This document shows positions 35,708 to 42,662 of a DNA stretch of 64,000 nt, one piece after another. The DNA comes from Streptomyces venezuelae. Lineage in GTDB: Bacteria > Actinomycetota > Actinomycetes > Streptomycetales > Streptomycetaceae. The stretch is taken from the NCBI RefSeq assembly GCF_008642275.1, contig NZ_CP029189.1, forward strand, positions 5,872,001-5,936,000, in the 5' to 3' direction. The notes under the pieces were generated by a model. It saw only the letters and a program-made list of their open reading frames with translations. It searched no databases and was not told where the DNA came from. Each line of letters starts with the position of its first letter. Within the stretch, counting starts at the first letter, position 1. The position numbers and the translations under genes are program-made.

Positions 35708-36895
35708 ATGACGGATTCCATGAGTACCTCCGCGCTGCGCCTCCTGGGGACGCCGGCGGACGAACTGCGCATCGCCGCGGTGGGCACCAGCGAGGTCATC
35801 CGGGTCGCGCGGGGCGCCGCCGCGCCGGGTACGGACGCGGCACGCGCGGTCCAACCGAAGATCGACGTGCACCATCACTTCTGCGCGCCGCAGTGGCGCG
35901 ACTGGGCCGCGCACCACGAACTGATCCACCCGGATCGGCTGCCCCCGTGGTCCCGGCTCGGCACCGAGGCGGCGATCCGCTTCATGGACGACGTGGGCAT
36001 CACGACCGCCGTCCTCAAGCCGATGCTGCCGGCGCGCTACCGGTCTTCGGCGCAGCTGCGCGAGGCGATCAACATCACGCTGCAGTCGATGATCGAGGTG
36101 GCGCAGTCGCACCCGGGACGGTTCTCGTACTACGTGCCGCTGTTCCTGGACGACCCGGACGCCTCGTCCTGGGCCGTACGCCGCGGACTCGGGCAGCTCG
36201 GGGCCGTCGGGGTGAACGTGACGGCCAACTACGGGGGCGTCTACCTCGGCGATCCGTCCTACGACCGGCTGTTCCACGAGCTGAACGAGTTCTCCGCCGT
36301 GGTGGACACCCACCCGCACAACCTTCCGGACGGCCCGTGCGGCCCACCCGCCGGGTCCGGCCCCCCGTCCGGTCCGCCCGCCGGGCCCGGTGCGTCAGGT
36401 CCGCCGTCCGGGCCCGGGGCGGCGGGTCCGCCCGGTGGGTCGACGGTCCCGGGGATCCCGAACTTCATGTGCGACTTCCTGCTGGACACGACACGCGCCG
36501 CCGTGAACATGATCAGCCACAGGACCCTGGACCGCTTCCCGGACATCTCCGTCGTCCTGCCGCACGCCGGAGGCTTCCTGCCGTACATCGCCACGCGCCT
36601 GCAGGCCCTCGGACGGTTCTGCGAACCGCGTGTCGAGCCCGCCGCCGTCCGTGACCACCTGAGCCGCTTCTACTACGACACGGCCGGCCCCATGGCGCCC
36701 GCCGCGACCTTGCTGGAGCACGTCCCGGCCGACCACGTCCTCTTCGGCACGGACTGGCCCGCGGCTCCCGCCGACACGGTCACGGACCTGGCGCTCCCCG
36801 CTCTCGAAGCCGACCCGGCCTTCACCCCGGAGCAGCTGCGGGGGATCTACCACGACAACGCGATGCGCCTGATCCCGCAGCTGGCGACCGCCTGA
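35708..36895 (+). CDS. ACMSD-like amidohydrolase with a collagen-like insert
   Basis: A 395-residue metal-dependent hydrolase or decarboxylase of the amidohydrolase_2 family. The metal motif KIDVHHHFCAPQWRDW lies near residue 50, AVVDTHPHNLPD near 200, VVLPHAGGFLPYIATRL near 280, and the last metal Asp in VLFGTDWPAAPAD near 345. This is the pattern of aminocarboxymuconate-semialdehyde decarboxylase relatives. Between the second His strand and the next helix sits an unusual stretch of about 40 residues made almost only of Gly, Pro, Ser and Ala (GPPAGSGPPSGPPAGPG and so on). The gene follows the P450 gene by 27 bases, suggesting a shared catabolic or biosynthetic step. ATG 35708. Confidence 0.88.
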   Translation: MTDSMSTSALRLLGTPADELRIAAVGTSEVIRVARGAAAPGTDAARAVQPKIDVHHHFCAPQWRDWAAHHELIHPDRLPPWSRLGTEAAIRFMDDVGITTAVLKPMLPARYRSSAQLREAINITLQSMIEVAQSHPGRFSYYVPLFLDDPDASSWAVRRGLGQLGAVGVNVTANYGGVYLGDPSYDRLFHELNEFSAVVDTHPHNLPDGPCGPPAGSGPPSGPPAGPGASGPPSGPGAAGPPGGSTVPGIPNFMCDFLLDTTRAAVNMISHRTLDRFPDISVVLPHAGGFLPYIATRLQALGRFCEPRVEPAAVRDHLSRFYYDTAGPMAPAATLLEHVPADHVLFGTDWPAAPADTVTDLALPALEADPAFTPEQLRGIYHDNAMRLIPQLATA

Positions 36896-36916
36896 CGGGG
36901 GCACTGCCGGTACGGG

Positions 36917-36954
36917 AAGGGGGCGCGGGCCGCACGTGCGGCCCGCGCCCCCTT
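36917..36954. terminator. Perfect 38-base palindrome between convergent genes
   Basis: The arm 36917-36935 is perfectly complementary to 36936-36954, giving a 19-bp stem that must open a few bases for the loop. It starts with AA and ends with TT. It lies in the 76-base convergent gap between the amidohydrolase and OsmC genes and should terminate both. Confidence 0.8.
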
Positions 36955-36971
36955 CGCGCGGTCGGCGCCGA

Positions 36972-37397
36972 TCAGGCGAGCTTGGCGCTCAGGGTGATCG
37001 TCGTACCGGTCAGTGCCTGGCTCACCGGGCAGTTCTTCTTGGCGTCCTCGGCGGCGGCGACGAAGCCGTCGTTGTCCAGCCCGGGGACCTCGCCCTCCAC
37101 GCTGAGGTGGATGCCGGTGATGCCCTCACCGGGCTGGAAGGTGACGTCGGCCTTGGTCTCCAGCCGGGTGGGCGGGGTGCCCGCGCCCGCGAGGCCGTGG
37201 GACAGCGCCATCGAGAAGCAGCTGGAGTGGGCGGCGGCGATCAGCTCTTCCGGGCTGGTCTTGCCGTTCGCGGCCTCGGCACGGGAAGGCCAGGAGACGT
37301 CGAAGGTGCCCTTGCCGGAGGAGTCCAGGGTCACCTGCCCCTTGCCCTCCAGCAGGTTGCCTTCCCAGACGGTGTGCGCGTGACGCGTGGTGGCCAT
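36972..37397 (-). CDS. OsmC family peroxide-stress protein
   Basis: A 141-residue thiol-dependent peroxidase of the OsmC/Ohr superfamily that reduces organic hydroperoxides. The first redox cysteine is in IAAAHSSCFSMALSHGL near residue 58, the second in AEDAKKNCPVSQAL near residue 120. The N-terminal TRHAHTVWEGNLLEGKGQVT and TSPEELIAAAHSS mark the OsmC rather than the Ohr subgroup. ATG 37397 has AAGGGAT upstream; the open frame begins 20 codons earlier without support. It is a single gene, convergent with the amidohydrolase and downstream of zapE with its own start. Confidence 0.93.
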   Translation of the reverse strand: MATTRHAHTVWEGNLLEGKGQVTLDSSGKGTFDVSWPSRAEAANGKTSPEELIAAAHSSCFSMALSHGLAGAGTPPTRLETKADVTFQPGEGITGIHLSVEGEVPGLDNDGFVAAAEDAKKNCPVSQALTGTTITLSAKLA

Positions 37398-37459
37398 GGT
37401 GATCCCTTCGAAGATGTGGGAAACGGCCGGGTTCCCGAAGGGACCCGGCGTCCCCAAAC

Positions 37460-38563
37460 CTACTGGGAGACCAGGGGCTTCGCGTCACGCGCCAGGGCGG
37501 TGAGCCGCGATATGGCGCGGAAGTACTTCTTCCGGTAGCCGCCGTTCAACATGTCCTCACTGAACAGCCTGTCGAAGGGGACCCCGGAGGCCAGCACCGG
37601 GATCTCGCGGTCGTACAGGCGGTCGGCCAGTACCACCAGCCGCAGCGCCGTCGACTGGTCCGGCACCGGGCCGACGTCGGTCAGGCAGACCGCCGTGAGG
37701 CCGTCGGTCAGCGCGCCGTAGCGGCTGGGGTGCACCCGGGCCAGGTGTTCGAGCAGGCCGGGGAAGTCGTCCAGGCTCGCGCCCTCGGTGGCGTACGCGG
37801 CCTTGGTGACCTGTTCGTCCGAGAACGGCGCCGGAGCTTCCGGCAGACCGCGGTGGCGGTAGTCCTGGCCGTCGATCCGCAGCGGCCGGAAGTGCGCCGA
37901 CAGCCCCTGGATCTCGCGCAGGAAGTCGGCGGCGGCGAAGCGGCCCTCGCCGAGCTTGCCGGGGAGGGTGTTGGAGGTGGCGGCCAGGGCCACGCCCTGC
38001 TCGACGAGACGGCTGAGCAGCGAGGACACCAGCACGGTGTCGCCCGGGTCGTCCAGCTCGAACTCGTCGATGCACAGGAGCCGGTGTCCGCCGAGGGTCT
38101 GCACGGTCTGCTGGAAGCCCAGCGCGCCCACCAGGTTGGTCAGCTCCACGAAGGTGCCGAAGGCCTTGAGCGCGGGCTCGGCCGGGGTGGCGTGCCACAG
38201 GGAGGCCAGCAGGTGGGTCTTGCCGACGCCGTAGCCGCCGTCGAGGTAGACCCCGCGCGGGGCGGCGGGGGCGGCCGGCTTCTTCGAGAACCAGCGCTTC
38301 TTGCCGGCACCGCTGGCGTGCGCGCCGCCGAGCCCTGCGGCGAAGCCGCTCAGCACGGTGACGGCCTCGGACTGGCTGGGCTGGGTCGGGTCCGGGTTGT
38401 ACGTGTCGAAGCGCACCGAGTCGAACCGCGGCGGCGGCACCATCTCGGCCACCAGCCGTTCGGCGGGCACCCGCGGCTCGCGCGCGCAGAGGGCCTGGGG
38501 CCCCGCGTCGGCTATGGGGGGCCGGCCCGAGGTGTAACCGGAGGTGGAGAGAGATGTCGACAC
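37460..38563 (-). CDS. zapE: AFG1-like ATPase (cell division protein ZapE family)
   Basis: A 367-residue P-loop ATPase of the AFG1/ZapE family; the E. coli member binds FtsZ and the mitochondrial one handles membrane proteins. PRGVYLDGGYGVGKTHLLAS near residue 110 is Walker A, HRLLCIDEFELDDPGD is Walker B with the family-typical DEFEL, and LAATSNTLPGKLGEGRFAA is the sensor region. Later segments (FRPLRIDGQDYRHRG, SRYGALTDGLTAVCLTDVGP, LADRLYDREIPVLASG) are also standard. GTG 38563 is used. The divergent reductase gene begins only 36 bases away, so both promoters must overlap. Confidence 0.9.
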   Translation of the reverse strand: MSTSLSTSGYTSGRPPIADAGPQALCAREPRVPAERLVAEMVPPPRFDSVRFDTYNPDPTQPSQSEAVTVLSGFAAGLGGAHASGAGKKRWFSKKPAAPAAPRGVYLDGGYGVGKTHLLASLWHATPAEPALKAFGTFVELTNLVGALGFQQTVQTLGGHRLLCIDEFELDDPGDTVLVSSLLSRLVEQGVALAATSNTLPGKLGEGRFAAADFLREIQGLSAHFRPLRIDGQDYRHRGLPEAPAPFSDEQVTKAAYATEGASLDDFPGLLEHLARVHPSRYGALTDGLTAVCLTDVGPVPDQSTALRLVVLADRLYDREIPVLASGVPFDRLFSEDMLNGGYRKKYFRAISRLTALARDAKPLVSQ

Positions 38564-38599
38564 AGCTCTCAACTCTACGGGGCGTGGCACACTGCACCG

Positions 38600-39382
38600 A
38601 TGCGACGCCTGTTCCCTGTGACCGATCAGACATCCGCCCCGCCCCAGGACCGGGCCGACCGGGAGTGGACGCTCGACGAGCTGGCGGAGGCTTACGCGTA
38701 CCCCGCGCTGAAGGCGGACGGCCACTGGCTCCGGGCCAACATGGTCTCGACCCTGGACGGGGGCGCCCAGCACGAGGGCCGCTCGCAGCCCATCTCCGGC
38801 GAGACCGACATGCGGATCTTCGGCACCCTGCGCGCCCTGGCCGACGTGGTGGTCGTCGGCGCGGAAACGGTTCGCCAGGAGGGCTACCGGCCGGCCCGCG
38901 CCCGGGAGGCCTTCGCCGCCCGCCGCGCCGCCTCCGGACAGGGCCCGGCCCCCGCCATCGCGGTGGTCACCGCCAGCCTGGACCTGGACTTCTCGCTGCC
39001 CCTGTTCACCTCCCCGCTGGTGCCCACCCTGGTGGTCACCGGGGCCGCCGCGCCCGCCGACCGGGTGGCCGAGGCCGCGCGGGCCGGGGCCGAGGTCGTG
39101 GTGGCCGGGGACGGCGCGGGCGTGGACCCCGCCCGGGTGGTGCGCGAGCTCGCCGCGCGCGGGCTGCGCCGCCAGCTCACCGAGGGCGGGCCCCGGCTCC
39201 TGGGCCAGTTCGTGGCCGCCGACGCGCTGGACGAGCTGTGCCTGACGATCTCCCCGATGCTCGTGGCGGGAGGCGCCCAGCGGATCGCAGGAGGCCCCTC
39301 CGTCACGGTTCCGCACCGGCTCGCGCCCGCCTGCGTACTGGAAGAGGCCGGGTTCCTCTTCACGAGCTACCGTCGGATCTGA
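38600..39382 (+). CDS. Pyrimidine reductase family protein (RibD C-terminal domain)
   Basis: A 260-residue dihydrofolate-reductase-fold protein like the reductase half of RibD, which reduces the ribose of the riboflavin precursor with NADPH. LRANMVSTLDGGAQHEGRSQ, MRIFGTLRALADVVVVGAET and RRQLTEGGPRLLGQFVAADA are the family segments for NADPH and substrate. No deaminase domain is present and no rib genes are adjacent, so it may act outside riboflavin synthesis. ATG 38600 (MRRLFPVTD). It is divergent from zapE. Confidence 0.88.
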   Translation: MRRLFPVTDQTSAPPQDRADREWTLDELAEAYAYPALKADGHWLRANMVSTLDGGAQHEGRSQPISGETDMRIFGTLRALADVVVVGAETVRQEGYRPARAREAFAARRAASGQGPAPAIAVVTASLDLDFSLPLFTSPLVPTLVVTGAAAPADRVAEAARAGAEVVVAGDGAGVDPARVVRELAARGLRRQLTEGGPRLLGQFVAADALDELCLTISPMLVAGGAQRIAGGPSVTVPHRLAPACVLEEAGFLFTSYRRI

Positions 39383-39530
39383 CAAGACGCGGAATTTGTC
39401 GTTCCGCTTTGCTTCCGCTGGGCACATAACTGGGCAGGTATGACTGCACAGGGCCCCGTGCGACAGCGGGGCAGGATGGTTTCCGCAGGGGTCGGCCGGC
39501 CGGCCTCGGCCCATGAAGGAGAGGGCGTCC

Positions 39531-39998
39531 GTGTTCACGAGCGTATTGATGATCGAGCAGCCGCTGACCGGAGTGGACGTGGACTTCGTCACCAACCTGC
39601 ACGGGGACGACGCCGTCTCCTTCATCGTGCTCATGCAACCCCGGGGCGACCAGGACCGACTGCTGCGCGCCATCGACGACGTGGCGCTCGGCGAGCTCCC
39701 CGAGGCCATCCGGGAGGGTGACGAACCGGAGGGGGAGGACGCCCTCGGCCCCGCCGCGCACGCCCTCGCGCACTCCCTGAACGCGCTGCGGGCCAAGGGC
39801 GCCAAGGCCGTCGGGCAGATCGTCGAGGACCATCCCCTCGACAAGCTGAAGTCCGTCGTCGACGAGCACGACGCCGACGAGGTGATCGTCCTGACCGCCC
39901 CGCACTTCGTGGAGGAGTTCTTCCACCGGGACTGGGCCTCGCGCGCCCGCCACAAGGTCGGCGTTCCCGTGCTCAAGCTCTTCGCCCACAACGAATAG
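39531..39998 (+). CDS. Conserved actinobacterial protein of unknown function
   Basis: A 155-residue soluble protein. The N-terminus VFTSVLMIEQPLTGVDVDFV is followed by an acidic stretch (REGDEPEGEDALG). The C-terminal half has alternating strands and helices (KAVGQIVEDHPLDKLKSVVD, then DEVIVLTAPHFVEEFFHRDW, then ARHKVGVPVLKLFAH) that look like a Rossmann or universal-stress-type fold. It is sometimes annotated as indole-3-glycerol-phosphate synthase, which the sequence does not support. I start at GTG 39531 since AAGGAGAGGG lies 5-8 bases upstream; ATG 39513 would place that site inside the gene. It lies 61 bases before murC. Confidence 0.8.
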   Translation: MFTSVLMIEQPLTGVDVDFVTNLHGDDAVSFIVLMQPRGDQDRLLRAIDDVALGELPEAIREGDEPEGEDALGPAAHALAHSLNALRAKGAKAVGQIVEDHPLDKLKSVVDEHDADEVIVLTAPHFVEEFFHRDWASRARHKVGVPVLKLFAHNE

Positions 39999-40059
39999 GC
40001 TTGGGGCCAGTCAGAGCCTCACGCGCACCCGCAAGAAACACGATCCTGGAGCGACCTGA

Positions 40060-41457
40060 ATGAAGCCCGGCCTGCCGACCGCCATGGAACGGCCCCACTT
40101 CATCGGCATCGGCGGCGCCGGCATGTCCGGCATCGCGAAGATCCTGGCCCAGCGCGGAGCGCGGGTGGCCGGCAGCGACAGCCGCGGTGACTCCGAGACC
40201 GCCGAGGCGCTGCGCGCCCACGGCGCCACGGTCCACGGCGGGCACGCGGCCGGGAACCTCGCCGCCGAATCCACCTGCGTGGTCGTCTCCAGCGCGATCC
40301 GCGCCGACAACCCCGAGCTGGCCCGCGCCGCCGAGCTGGGCATCCCCGTCGTGCACCGTTCCGACGCGCTGGCCGCCCTGATGGACGGGCTGCGGCCGAT
40401 CGCCGTCGCCGGCACCCACGGCAAGACCACCACCACCTCGATGCTGGCGGTGTCCCTCTCGGCCCTGGGCCTGGACCCCTCCTACGCCATCGGCGGCGAC
40501 CTGGACGCCCCCGGCTCCAACGCCCACCACGGCGAGGGCGACATCTTCGTCGCCGAGGCGGACGAGAGCGACCGCACCTTCCACAAGTACACCCCGCAGG
40601 TCGCGATCATCCTCAACGCGGAGCTCGACCACCACGCGAACTACGCCTCCATCGAGGAGATCTACGAGTCCTTCGAGACCTTCGTCGGCAAGATCGTGCC
40701 CGGCGGCACCCTCGTCGTCGCCCACGGCCAGGAGGGCGCCGCCGAGATCGCCCGCCGGGTCGCAGGCCGGGAGGGCCTCACCGTCGTCACGTACGGCGAG
40801 GAGGAGGGCGCCGACGTCCGCATCACCAAGATCGCCCCGCGCGGTCTGACCAGCGAGGTCACCGTGGTCCTGGACGGCCGGATGCTCACCTTCACCGTCT
40901 CGGTCCCCGGCCGCCACTACGCGCACAACGCCGTCGCGGCCCTCGCCGCGGGCGTGGCGCTCGGCATCCCGGCGCACAACCTGGCGAGCGCGCTCGGCAA
41001 GTACACCGGGGTCAAGCGCCGGCTCCAGCTCAAGGGCGAGGCCGCGGGCGTCCAGGTGATCGACTCGTACGCGCACCACCCCACCGAGATGACCGCCGAC
41101 CTGGAGGCCATCCGCGGAGCCGCCGGCGACTCCCGGATCCTGGTCGTCTTCCAGCCGCACCTCTTCTCCCGCACCCAGGAGCTCGGCAAGGAGATGGGCG
41201 AGTCCCTGGCCCTCGCCGACGCCTCCCTGGTCCTGGACATCTACCCGGCCCGCGAGGACCCGATCCCCGGCGTCACCAGCGAGCTGATCATCGAGGCCGC
41301 CCGGGCCGCGGGGGCCGACGTCACCGCCGAGCACGACAAGGCGGCCGTCGCCGACGCCATCGCGGGAATGGCCAAGCCCGGTGATCTCGTTCTCACCATG
41401 GGCGCGGGCGACGTCACGGACCTCGGTCCGGCCATCCTCGCCCGGCTGTCGAGCTGA
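40060..41457 (+). CDS. murC: UDP-N-acetylmuramate--L-alanine ligase
   Basis: A 465-residue cytoplasmic ligase of peptidoglycan synthesis that adds L-alanine to UDP-N-acetylmuramic acid using ATP. The N-terminal Rossmann domain has HFIGIGGAGMSGIAKIL. The ATP-binding motif of Mur ligases is VAGTHGKTTTTSMLA near residue 120. FVAEADESDRTFHKYTPQVA carries the metal-binding Glu and NAELDHHANYAS the following motif; GRHYAHNAVAALAAGVALG and the C-terminal VIDSYAHHPTEMTADL complete the set. ATG 40060 follows GGAGCG. The gene is outside the dcw cluster. msrB follows after 23 bases and may be co-transcribed. Confidence 0.94.
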   Translation: MKPGLPTAMERPHFIGIGGAGMSGIAKILAQRGARVAGSDSRGDSETAEALRAHGATVHGGHAAGNLAAESTCVVVSSAIRADNPELARAAELGIPVVHRSDALAALMDGLRPIAVAGTHGKTTTTSMLAVSLSALGLDPSYAIGGDLDAPGSNAHHGEGDIFVAEADESDRTFHKYTPQVAIILNAELDHHANYASIEEIYESFETFVGKIVPGGTLVVAHGQEGAAEIARRVAGREGLTVVTYGEEEGADVRITKIAPRGLTSEVTVVLDGRMLTFTVSVPGRHYAHNAVAALAAGVALGIPAHNLASALGKYTGVKRRLQLKGEAAGVQVIDSYAHHPTEMTADLEAIRGAAGDSRILVVFQPHLFSRTQELGKEMGESLALADASLVLDIYPAREDPIPGVTSELIIEAARAAGADVTAEHDKAAVADAIAGMAKPGDLVLTMGAGDVTDLGPAILARLSS

Positions 41458-41480
41458 AGGTACGAGGGAGCGGGAGAGTC

Positions 41481-41888
41481 ATGTCCTACGAGGTCGAGAA
41501 GACGGACGAGCAGTGGCAGGCGGAGCTGACCCCGTCCGAGTACCAGGTACTGCGCCTGGCGGGCACCGAGCCGGCCTTCCGCGGTGAATACACGGACACC
41601 AAGACCGAGGGCGTCTACTCCTGCCGCGGCTGCGGGTCCGAGCTGTTCCGCTCGTCGGAGAAGTTCGAGTCGCACTGCGGCTGGCCGTCCTTCTTCGACC
41701 CGAAGGACACCGAAGCGGTCGAACTGATCGCGGACACCTCGCACGGGATGGTCCGCACGGAGGTCCGCTGTGCGAAGTGCGGCTCCCACCTGGGCCACGT
41801 CTTCGAGGGCGAGGGCTACCCGACCCCGACGGACCAGCGGTACTGCATCAACAGCATCTCCCTGCGCCTGACCCCGGCGGAGGGCTGA
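41481..41888 (+). CDS. msrB: Peptide-methionine (R)-S-oxide reductase
   Basis: A 135-residue repair enzyme that reduces methionine-R-sulfoxide in proteins. Two CxxC pairs for the structural zinc are in YSCRGCGSELF and VRCAKCGSHLGHVF, and the catalytic cysteine is in RYCINSISLRL near the C-terminus. The segment FESHCGWPSFFDP is the substrate pocket with Trp and His. The length is typical for a single-domain MsrB. ATG 41481 follows GGGAGAG. It is 23 bases behind murC and is followed by a hairpin. Confidence 0.95.
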   Translation: MSYEVEKTDEQWQAELTPSEYQVLRLAGTEPAFRGEYTDTKTEGVYSCRGCGSELFRSSEKFESHCGWPSFFDPKDTEAVELIADTSHGMVRTEVRCAKCGSHLGHVFEGEGYPTPTDQRYCINSISLRLTPAEG

Positions 41889-41930
41889 CCGGCACACGCG
41901 CCGACGGGGCCCCGCGCCCCGGGAGGCCCT

Positions 41931-41961
41931 GGGCCCCGGACCCGGACGGGTTCCGGGGCCC
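41931..41961 (+). terminator. Hairpin after msrB
   Basis: The 14-base arm 41931-41944 pairs with 41947-41961 with one bulged base and a very small loop, 43 bases after the msrB stop. No T-run. It probably ends the murC-msrB transcript. Confidence 0.65.
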
Positions 41962-41966
41962 TCGTG

Positions 41967-41996
41967 CACCCGCACCCGCACCCGTACCCGCACCCG
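41967..41996. repeat. Hexanucleotide CACCCG tandem repeat
   Basis: Five copies of CACCCG, one with C changed to T, lie directly after the msrB hairpin in the convergent gap 41889-42035. Similar short GC-rich repeats occur elsewhere in the window; no role is evident. Confidence 0.6.
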
Positions 41997-42035
41997 CACG
42001 CCCGGCCCGGTGGGACCCTCACCGTGCGTGCGGGG

Positions 42036-42476
42036 TCAGACGACGACCCGGACTGCGTCCGGCTTGGGGAAGGGCATCCGCAGCCAGCCCGCCGGCCAGC
42101 CGCCGTCGTAGGAGTCCCCGGCTTCGACGAAGAGGAGACGGGGGAAGCGCCACAGCCACCACCGCTCCTCGCCACCACGGTCGGGCCACTCGATCGTCGC
42201 CGCGCGGAACCGCTCGTCGAGCTCGTCGAGCCTCGGCTGCCGGGCCGACCGGACGTCCGGGGGCAGCAGGGGCCAGACGCGGGCCAGGACGGTCCGGCAC
42301 CAGATCTCGTAGTCGAAGTCGTCGAGGCACCATGCGTAGCCCTCCTCCACGCCCGCCACCTGCTCGCCCCAGTAGTCGAGCAGCGCGGAGAACGTGCGGG
42401 GCTGCCCGCCGTCCCAGCAGTCGGCGTCGGCCGCGACCATGGCCGCGTGCACGTCCGCCTCCTCGTGCGTGGTCAT
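42036..42476 (-). CDS. Hypothetical acidic Trp-rich protein
   Basis: A 146-residue soluble protein that I do not recognise. It is acidic and rich in Trp and Asp: AAMVAADADCWDGGQPRTFS, ALLDYWGEQVAGVEEGYAWC, DDFDYEIWCRTVLARVWPLL, RWWLWRFPRLLFVEAGDSYD. It contains no signal peptide or membrane helix. ATG 42476 (MTTHEEAD) is preferred because GGACGGG lies 6 bases upstream; ATG 42482 is two codons earlier. The frame stays open over the tRNA-like gene upstream, but that part is not coding. It may belong to the small immunity-like or SMI1-like protein types, which is a guess. Confidence 0.65.
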   Translation of the reverse strand: MTTHEEADVHAAMVAADADCWDGGQPRTFSALLDYWGEQVAGVEEGYAWCLDDFDYEIWCRTVLARVWPLLPPDVRSARQPRLDELDERFRAATIEWPDRGGEERWWLWRFPRLLFVEAGDSYDGGWPAGWLRMPFPKPDAVRVVV

Positions 42477-42529
42477 GAGCATCCCGTCCAGGCGTCCGGG
42501 CCGGTGAGGGCGGAAGGGGGAAGTGAGGG

Positions 42530-42602
42530 CGGCGAGGGCAGGATTCGAACCTACGTCCACCCGGAAGTCGAGCCGGGCGCTCCTCCGCAGAGCTTCCTCG
42601 CC
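42530..42602 (-). tRNA. tRNA-like gene with 8-base anticodon loop (identity undetermined)
   Basis: On the minus strand a full cloverleaf can be drawn. The acceptor stem is GGCGAGG/CCTCGCC (42602-42596 with 42537-42531), then AA. The D arm is GCTC/GAGC with a 7-base loop. The anticodon stem is CCCGG/CCGGG with the 8-base loop CTCGACTT. The variable loop is 5 bases, and the T arm is GTAGG/CCTGC around TTCGAAT. The total is 73 bases and CCA is not encoded, as is common in Streptomyces. Reading after the first T, the anticodon would be CGA (serine), but the long variable arm of serine tRNAs is missing. Three more bases on each side can also pair, lengthening the acceptor stem. It may be a functional unusual tRNA or a degenerate copy. 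Confidence 0.6.
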
Positions 42603-42662
42603 GCCGCCCCGATCATCCGCACGCGGTGACGTCCCGGTCAACGGGATTTCGTGGCCCGTGAG

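Noticed and set aside
32159..36319. Minus-strand open frame of about 1386 codons across the PhoX, P450 and amidohydrolase genes
   Set aside because: Only the 3' part (PhoX-like, from 33547) is real. The rest is antisense to well-supported genes.
41889..42035. Short tandem GC-rich repeats that could suggest a CRISPR array or origin
   Set aside because: Units of 6 bases without spacers are simple repeats, and no cas genes, DnaA-box cluster or dnaA/dnaN genes are present.
42483..42662. tRNA-like gene as an integration site for a mobile element
   Set aside because: No integrase, excisionase or direct repeat of the tRNA 3' end is visible in the window, and the neighbours are ordinary genes.
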